64,000 nucleotides of DNA from Grammothele lineata. Taxonomy: Eukaryota; Basidiomycota; Agaricomycetes; Polyporales; Polyporaceae. Made by a program: the position numbers and the translations under genes. The DNA is taken from positions 1 through 64,000 of the forward strand of contig NDFF03000158.1 of the NCBI GenBank assembly GCA_002150815.3. The letters run 5' to 3'. Position 1 is the first letter of the stretch, and each line of letters opens with the position of its first letter. Positions 11,579 to 21,795 of the stretch are shown one piece after another. Below the pieces are notes generated by a model that was not told the DNA's origin, searched no databases, and worked only from the letters and a program-made list of their open reading frames with translations.

Positions 11579-13524
11579 GCCTGTTGTGAGGGGAGTGGTG
11601 TTGTGAGGATTATTGAGTGCTCAGAGGCGCGAGGCAAGGTTGAGGGAGGTACGCTAGCAACGGGATGAGAACGCGACGGGTTTTATGCGCACGGAGCGGT
11701 GTGCTAAGACCAAAGGAAGAGCGGTCTTCTCTGGCTGGTGCGAGTCTGGTAGGGGGAGTGGCACCGGTCGATGCGGGGCTTCAAGTTGGCTTTATCGCCA
11801 GGACCCGTGGTGGATATAGCAGCGCGCTGCATCGCTCAGTGGCCTGTGCCGCATTGAAGGCATGCGAGGAAACGTGTGTCTATCCAAGGATCCATGTCAG
11901 CGAAGGATTCCCTGAAAGCTTCCGCGGCCACATACCGATGCAATCTGTATGCAACACGTGTAGGTCGTATGAAAGGAACACAGCCGCCCGGCTGTGCGCG
12001 GAGGTATTCGCGAAGTCTAGAAAGGTGTCGGTCAGTGCATTGTGGGCCTACGAAAGATTGAAATCCTGAATAGTCGAGTATAGACATCCTGGTCATCATA
12101 AGAGGAATACGGGTGTTGTGTATAGCGATCAAGGTCGACCATTCGATTGAAATGTGTATTTCGGAATAGTTGCTAGTTATAACGTTGACTCGCGGCAAGG
12201 ATCTAGGACTTGTTCGAGTTTCTACTACTTGGAAGCGGCGAAATTCTGTGTTTTAATCAATCTTCCCGAAACAAGCCACTACTGGTATACCAGGGTATAC
12301 CCTATTCTCGACGGGAAGAATCAAGATGCGCATTGAGGACGAGTGGTGGACGGGCGTCAAAAGCGCTCATCCAGGGACGTCATTGCGTCAGCTACTGAAC
12401 GCATGCACGTGATCGTATTGCACCATGAGCACGCAATCGCGACGCCATCCTCTGGAATATGGAATACTTGCTGCATATACCTCGTCAGCCTCTCTTTCTC
12501 TTCCTCCACCATCATCTCTGCCTCCTCGCCGCCTCTCGACGTTCTCCTCGCTTTCTCCTATTTTTTCTTCGCCATGGCCATCGACATCGAGGATGCTGGA
12601 GTCGACCTCGACGGACCGCGCCCCAATACAAATTCATCCAAGCTCGTCGGCCAATCGCCCGCCTGACATTGCCTCCTTGTCGCGGGTGTCGTCTTCGCCC
12701 ATCGCTCTTACCCCCGCTCACCTCCATGGCGGACGAGGTGAACGCCCGCAGCGACCTTCGCTCTCCCACAGCGGTGTTCGGGGTCACCGCCCCAAAGGCC
12801 TCGTGCTGCGCTCTTGACCCATGCGGCCTCATCCTTACGTGTCATCGTCCTGGCCGATCGCAAGAACAAAACATTCGGACGCGACGTCGTACGACGCTTG
12901 ACGGCACCCTATCGCAATCGCCGCTATCGCCCCCATCTGGTTGGCCATCCCAGCGAGCATCTTCAACCTGGTTCCTATGCACGAACTTACGTCGGGCTGG
13001 CTCTCCTTCGAGCTTCGCGGTGGTGAGCATCGTTGGGCCGCCTTCGGGGTACCTGGGAGAACGGGAGAACGGGGCGCACCTAGCGTTTATTGGCCTTCCC
13101 GACGGGCGGAACTGCACCCCGTGGCCTTCCGCGCCCTGATCGAACGCTGCTGTTATCTGCATTATCCGGCGTATCACTTCCGAATTCTCGACTCGATGTC
13201 AAGCTCCGCTTGTCGTCGGAGTTGCCGAGTCTAGGGTTGCCATTAGGACAAGCTTTTTCCAGACAACGAATGCGGTGAGTTTCATTTAGCATCTATCCTT
13301 CGAGCTTGGCGGTTCGTGACTGGGCGAGCGTGGAGCTGTGGATGGAAGGGTGTTGGTGGTGACATCCCGGCGGGGAATGTCTCGCCTATCTATGGCGGCT
13401 GTCTTTATCCGTTGACCTCGGCGTGGGTGACGGGCGTTGTTGGAATGCTGTTGCGCTGCATTTTCATCATTTTGGGTAGACACGGTGTCCGGGTTCCCTA
13501 CATGTTCGTAGCTGGCTCTGCAAT
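11579..13524. other. Stretch without a resolved gene
   Basis: From about 12425 to 13290 the plus strand carries several overlapping long frames, including one starting MSTQSRRHPLEYG and one starting MADEVNARSDLRS. None gives a recognisable domain and I could not build a consistent spliced model. A decayed gene or shadow frames in GC-rich DNA are both possible. Confidence 0.4.
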
Positions 13525-13531
13525 TATAAAA
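13525..13531 (+). promoter_or_regulatory. TATA box of the Egt1-like gene
   Basis: TATAAAA lies 91 bases before the ATG at 13616, with a pyrimidine-rich stretch between them. This is a good core-promoter layout for a fungal gene and supports 13616 as the true start rather than an internal Met of a longer protein. Confidence 0.55.
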
Positions 13532-13615
13532 GCTACATTCTCCCCCAAGTTATTCTTCAGCTCGATCTCGTCCGCCCTCAAATCCCTGAACACGACCTCT
13601 ACACTTGAATCCGCT

Positions 13616-15632
13616 ATGCTTTCCGATTCGTCCTCTTCCTCTAGTTCCATCCACTCGACGCCTTCGACGGCTCCGTCCACACCACCTCCCGGCCACTCCG
13701 GCTCCTACTTCCTCGTCTGCCAAAGCGCGGATGTCTTGAAGGACGTCCCCGCGGCGAAGGCGAGCGGCGACCGAGTGCTCTTCTTCCAAGGCTCCGGCTT
13801 CGTCAAGGATCTCCTCGTCCAAGCGGCCGACGTCCTCGATGACCAGACCATCATGGAGGACGCTCGTTGGGAACGTGTCACCCTCGCCTCTGGCGCGTAC
13901 TACAAGACCACGGCCGGCGTTGCCACCGTTGAAAAGTCCAGCGTCGTGCTGAACGCGGTCGAATGCAAGACCTCTCTGGTAAGCGTACTGGGAAGCTGCC
14001 ATATCTACGTTAATCTAATGGCATTCGACAGATCCCCCTTGCCGACTCGCTCAACCTCTTCTGCGAGGCCGGCCTGCGCTCCATGGTGTCCCTCACCGAC
14101 TCGAAGCTCGCGCTGCACATCCTCGAACGCCCGCCACTCACCTTCCCTCTCCTCTCCTCCACCCCCACATCAGCCCTCAACCCGGTCGCCCATCCATACA
14201 CGGTGCCCTCGCTCGCCGAGTTCGAGCGCGGGTGGGCGATCTGGGACCTCATCTCGCTCGGGATGATCCCCCAAGACCTCCTACACTCCAAGCCGATCGA
14301 CCTCCGCCACAAGCCGCTCTTCTACATCGGCCACCTCCCGACGTTTGCGAACATCCTCCTCTCGCGCGCGCTGGGCGACAAGCCGGTCGGGCCGCGCTCG
14401 TACCTGACGACGTTCGAGCGCGGGATCGATCCCAGCGTGGACGACCCGGACCAGTGCCACTCGCACTCGGAGGTGCCGGAGCGCGACGAGGACTGGCCGG
14501 TCATCGAGGACGTGTTGAAGTATCGGGACGAGGTGAGGGAGAAGGTCATCAAGAGGCTCTTGGAGGAGATGGAGAACGGTACACGGCCGTTCACGCGCCG
14601 CAATGCGCGCACGCTTATGATGGTGCACGAGCATGACGGGTTCCACATCGAGGTGCGCTGTCTCGCCCACGTCTTCTCGCTTCGACGGCGGAGCTAACCA
14701 CTACTTGTCACGTCCAGACTCTCCTGTACATGCTCATCCAGCGCGCGGGCACGGGCATGCTCCCTCCTCCCGGATTCGCCACTCCCCCCTGGGAAGCCCT
14801 CGCCGCCCAATGGGACGTCGCGCCCCTCCCCCCCACCGAAACCGTACAGCTCGGCCCATGCACGCTCACGCTCGGGCACGACGACCAAGAGCCAGACGAC
14901 CTCCTCCCCTCCCTCTCGCTCGCCGTACCCGGGCACGAGCTCGGGTGGGACAACGAGAGCCCCGCGCGCGCCGTGCACGTTGGGGCCTTCCGCGTCTCCT
15001 GGCGGCCCATCACCAACGGCGAGTTCGAGGCGTTCTGGCGCGGCCCTGGCAAGGACCGCGTCGCGATGCCTGCGAGCTGGGAGGCGGACGGCGAGGACGG
15101 GGAGGTGCGCGTGCGGACGCTGTACGGCCCCGTGCCGATGCGCTACGCGCGGCACTGGCCGTGCCTCACGGCGTACGACGACCTCGCCGCGTACGCGGCG
15201 CACAAGGGCGGGCGGATCCCGACGGAGCCGGAGCTGCGGCTCTTCCTGGACACGTACCAGGTCTCGTACGCCGAGGGCGCGAACACGGGCTTCCGGCACT
15301 GGCACCCGCTCCCCGCCACGGCTGGCTGTGGCGAAGAGTGTGGGCGCGGGTCGAATGGGGGCGTGTGGGAGTGGACGGCGACGCCGCTCGCGACGCATGA
15401 GGGTTTCGAGGGCACGACGATCTTCCCCGGGTACTCGTCCGACTTCTTCGATGGGAAGCACCAGGTCGTGCTGGGCGCGTCGTATGCGACGATCCCGCGC
15501 CTCGGCGACCGCCGCACGGTGCGCAACTTCTACCAGCACAACTACCCGTACCCGTGGGTCGGCGCGCGGGTGGCGTACGACGTTGAGGCGCAAGGTTTGG
15601 TCTTAGGTCCTATCGACTGCGATTGTACATAG
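13616..15632 (+). CDS. Egt1/OvoA-like sulfoxide synthase without methyltransferase domain
   Basis: Three exons, 13616-13978, 14032-14652 and 14718-15632, give about 632 residues. After a Ser-rich leader and about 100 residues of unassigned sequence comes a DinB-like helical domain. It has the Egt1-type phrase WAIWDLISLGMIP and the first iron ligand candidate in FYIGHLPTFANILL. The second exon ends in HDGFHIE, an exact HX3HXE iron motif whose Glu is the last codon before the splice. The third exon is an FGE-sulfatase-type domain with FRVSWRPITNGEFEAFWRG, GGRIPTEPELRLF, NGGVWEWTATPL and a closing VGARVAY. In Egt1 the same pair of domains joins Cys to hercynine as a sulfoxide, in ergothioneine synthesis, but an N-terminal methyltransferase domain comes first. 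That domain is absent here. The protein ends CDCT. The substrate is therefore open. Confidence 0.85.
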
Positions 15633-15718
15633 CTCTTGTATGACTTCTTAGACGGTCTGTATGATAGTGTAATTTATCGAGTACATGCTTCGTCTTACCC
15701 TACACATCATCGGTTGGA

Positions 15719-18611
15719 TCAGTCAACTCCGGCCGTATCGCGAAGCTGCCGCTCCTCGTCTGAGGACTCCGCCTCCCCTTGCCCGCCGCCCCAAAATCTG
15801 TTGATGACAGATCGTAGCAGGCGCACCGGTAGCGCGGCGACCTCTTCTTCCTCTTCGTCGTTATCCTCGTCTTCATCCTCGTCTTCTTCTGCGGCGGCAC
15901 CTGCAGCCCGCGGCTGAGGCTGCGCCCCAGCCGGCAGCATCTCCTCGTCCTCCACATCCTCCGGGTTCACAAAGTTAACCTCGACCTCATGCCCAGGCAT
16001 AGCCCCAGGCATCTCCCCACCCTCGCCCATCCCCTCCTGCTCCAGCGCATCAATCGCAACGAACAAATCCTCGAGCGCATCCTCGGGCATCTGCCCCGCC
16101 CACTGCGCAAAGTGGACCACGCCCCCCTGGAAGCGCTGCTGCACCGCGGGATGCGCGTCCCAGAAGCCGAGCAGCTGCGCGCGGAACGCGGCGTCGGGCA
16201 CGAGCCGCTCGAGCATGCGCGCCTCCTGCCGACGCGAGCGCGGGCGTTGCGGGGCGAGCGCGTCCTCGACGCCCCGGAAGAACTCGCCGTCGTACTCGTT
16301 CGTGCGCGTTGGGGGCGGGAGTGGGTCGCAGGCGACTTGGCGGGTGTCGAGCACGGTGCGGGGGACGAAGGGGAAGAGGGAGCGGCAGGTAGCCTCGTTC
16401 ACGAGCAGGTGGCGGTAGACGGAGCAGGAGAGGGGGCGCGTGTCGAAGCGGGTGATGAAGAGCTTGGGTGGGGCAGGTGAGGATTTGGGAAGGGAGGGGA
16501 GGACAGTGGAGACGGTTTTGGTGAACCAGGATGCGCGTTCGGAGAGCTTCCAGAGAGAAGATGCACGTTGTGCATACAGATGGGATAATAGGTGCAGGAT
16601 GGCATGGCTATCTGACAACAGTGCACTGAAACGGCGTGTCAGTAATATTTCCCGTAGAAGGAAGTATACGATGTACCTTCGATCCGTCTGTATCCTGAAT
16701 GCAGGGTGGCTGCGGACATCGCCGCCCAATGAAATATCTGCCTTGTCGGCGATCAAGGGGACAACAGAGGGGAAACTACGAACTGCCTCCTCTAACGCTG
16801 CTGTGCTGCGTTCATGATCCTAAAGCACGAATCAGCTTACGAAGCTGTCGTGCACAGACCGAGGACATACCATGTCGCCTTCACGTATGAACAGCGCAAG
16901 CGCACGAGAGTACGCGATCCCAGGCAGGAGGTTTGGCAGAATTCTGTCGATATATGGCGACTTAGACGGGTCCTTGACTTCCTTCTTGACCTCGGGCTCG
17001 AAAACGTCCCACAAGTCGATGAGCCACTGGTGCATTCCAGACTTGATCGCAAGATAGTCTAGAAGCAGTAGCGAGCCGTGCGGGTCCGTCCACGGGTCCA
17101 GTGCGTAGAGAAGGCGGGCGAACTCGAAGGAGGTGCGTACACAACCGCGGCGTTGTAGATCGCTATAGAGGGGTGAACGAGGCGTTCAGATAGAGTAAAA
17201 TGCAAATCATACGTGATCTGCCGATGCAGCGCCAGGAAGAAAGGGCGGTTCTCGATGTGGTCGAAGTCCAGTCGGTTCGCACCGGAGGTAAAGTTGAAGG
17301 CACCGACGAAGGCGCGCTCGTAGGTGAACAGCGCGCGATCCACGAAGTCAGCCGCCGTGCTGTGTTCTGTCACAAAAAGTAGGCTCAAATGCGAGAAACA
17401 GATGGAATAATGTGAGCATACCTTCTCGATGATGGTACACCTCGGAGAGTTGGAGCAAAGTGTCTGCGTGATAAGGTAGGATCCTGAGGATTTGATAAAA
17501 GCCTTCGGGGTCTAGACGGCGCTGTTCATGTACACGCAATAACCGCAAGCGTATAGCGTACGTACCTCCTGACATCACAGTGCGCATGAAATCAAACGTG
17601 ACCGCGCGATACTTCTTGCTATACTCGACCGTCCACACCTTTTCTCCATGCAGGGGTTGCCGGTGATGCCTCACGAGACCCTGCTCAACCTCCTCGTCCG
17701 TGAGCGGCCGGACCGACAGGCCTTCGCGGAACTGCGCCGGCCACCACGACGGCTTCGGCTTCGTCAGGTTCGACCTCTGCGCGACACTCTGGCGCGCAGG
17801 CGACGCCGACCCCCCAGTGCCGCTCTTAGCGGCAGCGACGACCTTGGACCCAAAGAACTTGCGCAGCTCGCCCTCGCTGTCCAGGTGGGGCAGCGAGACC
17901 GCGAGCAGCGCCGCGAGCGAGCGTGCGGTAGCGGGCGAGCCTCCCGCGCCGCTGCCTCCCGCGGACGCGGACGCGGAGAGCTGCTGCTTGAGGTCGGGAT
18001 ACTTGAGCGAGAGCTCGGCGAGCGCGCGGTCGACGTCGTCCAGCTCGTCGTCCTTTTGCCGCTCCTTGGCCTTTTGCTTCTTGAGCGCCTTGCGTTCCTT
18101 CTTGGATGGGCCGATCGGAGTAGCGGGGGTAGCGGGCTGGGGGGTAAGAGAGTGTGGCTCGGAGTTTGGGGAGGGTTCAGCGGGGGTGGCGGGCTGCGCG
18201 GAGGACGGCGCGGCGGGGGTAGCCTTCTTCTTCTTCTTTTTCTGTTGGAGGTACGCAGAGTCGTTCAGCTTGGGCGCGCAAAGCACGGAACGAAAGGAGC
18301 TCACGAGCCTTCTTCGACTTGGATGAACGAGTCTGCGCCCCCTCCTCGTCCTCTTCACTCTCGTCTACATCTTCGTCTCCTGCCATGAGCTATGATTCCA
18401 CAACAAGTGCATCGTTAATATGTGGTTTATGATGATACAGCGAGGTCCAACGTACCGCGGCAAAGCCGCCCACAGGCCGCGCAGGCTGCTGTGAGGAAAC
18501 GGGAGGGGAGCCTGCTTCCGAATCGTGTTCCTGGGGCGGTTTTGCAATGTCTCTGAGCGCGAGCAGCTCCTCCTGCTCGCGCAGTTGCCTCTTGTTCAAT
18601 CGCGGTGGCAT
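15719..18611 (-). CDS. TCF25: TCF25/Rqc1 family protein
   Basis: The order of segments matches the TCF25 (Nulp1, yeast Rqc1) family. There is a basic N-terminus MPPRLNKRQLREQEELLALR from 18611, an acidic stretch, a poly-Lys run, a helical LDDVDRALAELS segment and WWPAQFREGLSVRPL. Then come the core phrases ILPYHADTLLQLSEVYHH, DRALFTYERAFVGAFNFTSG, LDFDHIENRPFFLALHRQ and LLDYLAIKSGMHQWLI. The C-terminus is acidic. In yeast Rqc1 belongs to the ribosome quality control complex acting on stalled 60S-nascent chain complexes. At least seven introns are needed. The join between the acidic stretch and the poly-Lys run (about 18236-18330) does not keep frame with any good splice pair I can find. The stop at 15719 lies 86 bases from the convergent Egt1-like gene. 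Confidence 0.88.
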
Positions 18612-18923
18612 GGGAGCGTGAAGGTGGGAGTAGCGGTGGAAGCAGCGAGCGCAAGCCCGGTGTGGCAAAAGTAGAGGGCTCGATCCAGATCCGAGAGGAC
18701 TCACGAGATTCGGAAGCGCGTCATACACACGTGATGACTCAGACGAGGCGCTCCGTTCCGCTCGCGAGTCGCAGCCAACTCGCAGCGCCCGGAATTCGTC
18801 TTCGATCTGTCTGTTAATGCATGGGCGAGCGCGTTCCGAAGGCGTCAGAGAAGGACCAAATCATTCGTAGTACACTATTTCTACATCTGCGACATCTTTG
18901 TCTAGTGAACTCATGTTTGAGAT

Positions 18924-20904
18924 TCAAGCCTGGCCCTTCCTCATCTTTTCGTACTCATCCCACCCCATCTCCGCGAGCTTATCTGCTTTGCCCAAGACTT
19001 CTTTCTCAAGGCCCTTGAGATAGTCTTCCATCGCGGTGACCAACTGCGGCTGACCAACGGAGAGCATACGTACCGCCAGCAGACCCGCGTTCGTCCCGTT
19101 GTTGATCGCGACCGTTGCGACAGGGATGCCGCGCTGGGCACGAACACGCCCGTCAGTCAGCCTCGAACACCCACAAGCACAACCGCGAGTACAGAGGAAG
19201 GGACGTACCGGCATCTGCACAATACTATGCAACGAGTCGACCCCGTCGAGCGAGCTGCCCTTCACAGGTACCCCGATCACAGGCAGCGCCGTCATCGCAG
19301 CGACCATGCCGGGGAGGTGCGCTGCCCCGCCCGCGCCAGCAATAACAACCCGCAGCCCGCGCGCCGCCGCCGAGCGCGAGTACTCGACGAGCCTATCCGG
19401 GGTGCGGTGCGCAGAAACGATCGTGAGCTCGTACGGGACCCCGAAGCGCGCGAGGATCGCCGCGGCGGGGAGCATGACGGGGAGGTCGGAGTCCGAGCCC
19501 ATGATGACGCCGACGAGCGGCTGCGCGTGCGAGAAGCCCTTGTCGGGCGCGGACGGGGCGTGCAGCGCGGCTTCGCGCGGGTCGTGCCCGCCCGGGAGGC
19601 GTGTGAGGAGCGCACTGAGGCGGGCGCTGCGCTCGGCGTCGGAGGAGGCGACGAGCGTAATGTGCCCCATCTTGCGGCCTTTGCGGCACTCGGACTTGCC
19701 GTAGAGGTGCACGCTGGCTCCCGGGACGGAGAGCGCGTATTGGGCGAAAGAGGTGATTTCGGAGAGGGAAGAGGAGGCGCCGAGGATGTTGAGCATGCAG
19801 GCCGAGGGGACCTTGAGCGCGGTGGAGCCGAGAGGGAGGCCGATGATGGCGCGGAGGTGGTTTTCGTACTGGGAGGTTTCGCATGCTTCGATGGTGTAAT
19901 GGCCCGAGTTGTGCGGCCGCGGCGCGATCTCATTGAGGTACACGGAGCCTATGGTACCAATGAGCACGATAAGACAGATTGTGCGTGCATACACTCACCG
20001 TCTGCCATGAGAAACATCTCTACGCCAAACACGCCCGCTCCTTGGAGGGTCTTGACGGCGTTCTCTGCGACCTTGCGTGCGCGATCGGCAATGGAGGGAT
20101 CGCTACTCCTGAGCGGCGCCAAGACCAAATGACAGATGTTGTCCTTGTGAATGGTCTCGACGACGGGATATGAGGCAACCTCGCCCTTGCGTGAGCGAAC
20201 GACCATGACGGCAATTTCCTTGACGAAAGGAACCCATTTCTCGGCATAGAGTGGGCGGGCTCCGAGCGCAGCGATGGCTTCCTCGGCTTGCGTAACATCA
20301 CGAAGGACGTAGTTCCCCCGACCATCGTACGCGAGGGTGCGACTCTTGAGCATGAGTGGCAGGCCGAGCTTCTCAGCTGCAGCACGAACAGACGCAGCGT
20401 TCCCTTCAACCTGTACGAACTCCGATACAGGACAGCCCGAAGCTTGGAGGTGGATCTTCTGCGCGTACTTGTCCTGTATGACTCGGATCGTAGATGGGCT
20501 CGGGTGCACGCCAAGAGGAACGGTGGACTCGAGCTCATCGAGCACAGTAGCATCCACATGTTCGATCTCCACAGTGAGCACGTCGACACGGCGCGCAAGC
20601 TCGCGGATCTTCTCCGGGTCCGCGAACGAGCCGTCGATGTGCGCGAGCGCGGGTGCGCGCGGGGCGAGGACCTGCTTCGCGGGACCGTTGGCGCCGACGT
20701 CGAGGACGACGACGTCAACGTTGAGGAGCGACGCGGCCGCGCCGAGCATGCGCCCGAGCTGGCCGCCGCCTGCGGGGTGAGGGGTGAATCATCGTGCTGC
20801 GGCTAATGCGTGCAGACGGTCTGGGAGGGTGATTAGCATCGCGAGTGGTGGACGGCGACGAGAGGCGACCCACTCCCACCTAAGATCCCGACGACCTTGT
20901 CCAT
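18924..20904 (-). CDS. ADE2: Phosphoribosylaminoimidazole carboxylase (AIR carboxylase)
   Basis: Four exons, 20880-20904, 19999-20769, 19209-19948 and 18924-19133, give 581 residues, the usual fungal Ade2 length. The N-terminal half is PurK-type ATP-grasp: [35 protein letters not shown]-type linker and [11 protein letters not shown] with the following [16 protein letters not shown]. The C-terminal half is Pur[38 protein letters not shown] and [11 protein letters not shown]. Together they carboxylate AIR to CAIR in cytosolic purine synthesis. The first exon is only 25 bases, ending inside the Gly-rich loop; this join restores GGGQLG exactly. The last intron falls inside PurE and its removal gives [13 protein letters not shown]. 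The gene starts head to head with RSA3. Confidence 0.96.
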
Positions 20905-21105
20905 CGTGAGCTCGACTTGAACGGGCGTGAACGGTCGCGGGCAGAGCCAGGATGTGGAGAGCGAGATAGCGGTCGAAGGAGCACTCACGTAGATCTCTCC
21001 TCAATTTCCTCCGTAAGCGCCCTCTCTCAAACTTTTCCTCCGCCCGGCCCGCCTTACTCTACGTCCCCGCCATCGTCCATCACAGTCCCTACGCTCCTCC
21101 TCACC
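20905..21105. promoter_or_regulatory. Shared divergent promoter region of ADE2 and RSA3
   Basis: Only 201 bases separate the ADE2 start (minus) from the RSA3 start (plus). No obvious TATA box is seen on either strand. The RSA3 side is strongly pyrimidine-rich just before its ATG. Both genes must take their 5' control from this interval or from inside each other. Confidence 0.55.
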
Positions 21106-21759
21106 ATGGCGCCCCCACCACCGAAACAGCCACCAGCCAAAAAACGCACACGCAAGCGCAAGCGTCGCGCAGCCGCCTCGTCCTCGTCATCCTCATCCTC
21201 ATCCTCCGACGACTCCTCGTCCGACTCTGACGGCCCCGCGCAAGTCGTCGTCCGCGTGCCGGTCGGGGCGTCCAAAAAAGCTCGGCCTGCGCCAGCACCA
21301 GCAGAAGATACCGAGTCGTCATCGTCATCGTCAGAAGAAGACTCTTCGGAAGAAGACGAGCTCGCAAGGGAACTCTCGCCCCAGGCCGCTGAGGACGCGG
21401 CTCCTAAACGCCAACCGCAACGTCCAGCGTCGCCAACTCCTCCGCCCTCATCTATTCCCCCGTTCAATGCGACAGGGGATGGATCGGAGCAGCAAAAAGA
21501 GGACCAGCAAGTATTGAAGGAACGTTTCAGGAGGTTCTGGATGGCTTCGGTGGCTGATGCGTTCAAGGAGGACCTCGAGGTGATCCGCAAGGTGCGCTGC
21601 TCCCCTGTCATGCTTCAAATGTGTTACAGACTTTGCGCACAGGAGCCCAACATGACGACCTCGCGCCTTGCGATGCTCATCGACGCCTTGGCTGCCGGCG
21701 GTGACGTCCTCGCACAAGACGCGACAGAGATGGAGATTGTACTCGAGCGCAATACATGA
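21106..21759 (+). CDS. RSA3: Ribosome assembly protein 3 (Rsa3)
   Basis: Two exons, 21106-21591 and 21643-21759, encode about 200 residues. The N-terminal two thirds are low complexity: basic KKRTRKRKRR, then long Ser and Ser/Glu/Asp runs typical of nucleolar proteins. The C-terminal Rsa3 domain is clear: RFRRFWMASVADAFKEDLE, then after the intron EPNMTTSRLAMLIDALAAG. In yeast Rsa3 is part of the Npa1 subcomplex that loads on the earliest pre-60S particles in the nucleolus. The ATG at 21106 is chosen over the longer open frame because of its CACCATGGC context and the basic start. The 51-base intron is a multiple of three without a stop, so retention would insert 17 residues into the domain. 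Confidence 0.93.
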   Translation: MAPPPPKQPPAKKRTRKRKRRAAASSSSSSSSSSDDSSSDSDGPAQVVVRVPVGASKKARPAPAPAEDTESSSSSSEEDSSEEDELARELSPQAAEDAAPKRQPQRPASPTPPPSSIPPFNATGDGSEQQKEDQQVLKERFRRFWMASVADAFKEDLEVIRKVRCSPVMLQMCYRLCAQEPNMTTSRLAMLIDALAAGGDVLAQDATEMEIVLERNT

Positions 21760-21795
21760 TTAGCACTATACTACCCCGGTCCGCCTACATTCCCT

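Noticed and set aside
12425..13290. Overlapping plus-strand frames as a candidate gene
   Set aside because: I tried several joins (including those through MADEVNARSDLRS and MAIPASIFNLVP); none gave a recognisable domain or consistent splice sites.
13316..13615. Upstream extension of the Egt1-like frame to 13316
   Set aside because: A TATAAAA lies at 13525 within it and the translated sequence lacks any methyltransferase motif, so ATG 13616 was taken as the start.
20917..21105. Upstream extension of the RSA3 frame
   Set aside because: The extra residues are low-complexity, would overlap the ADE2 promoter side, and CACCATGGC at 21106 is a far better start.
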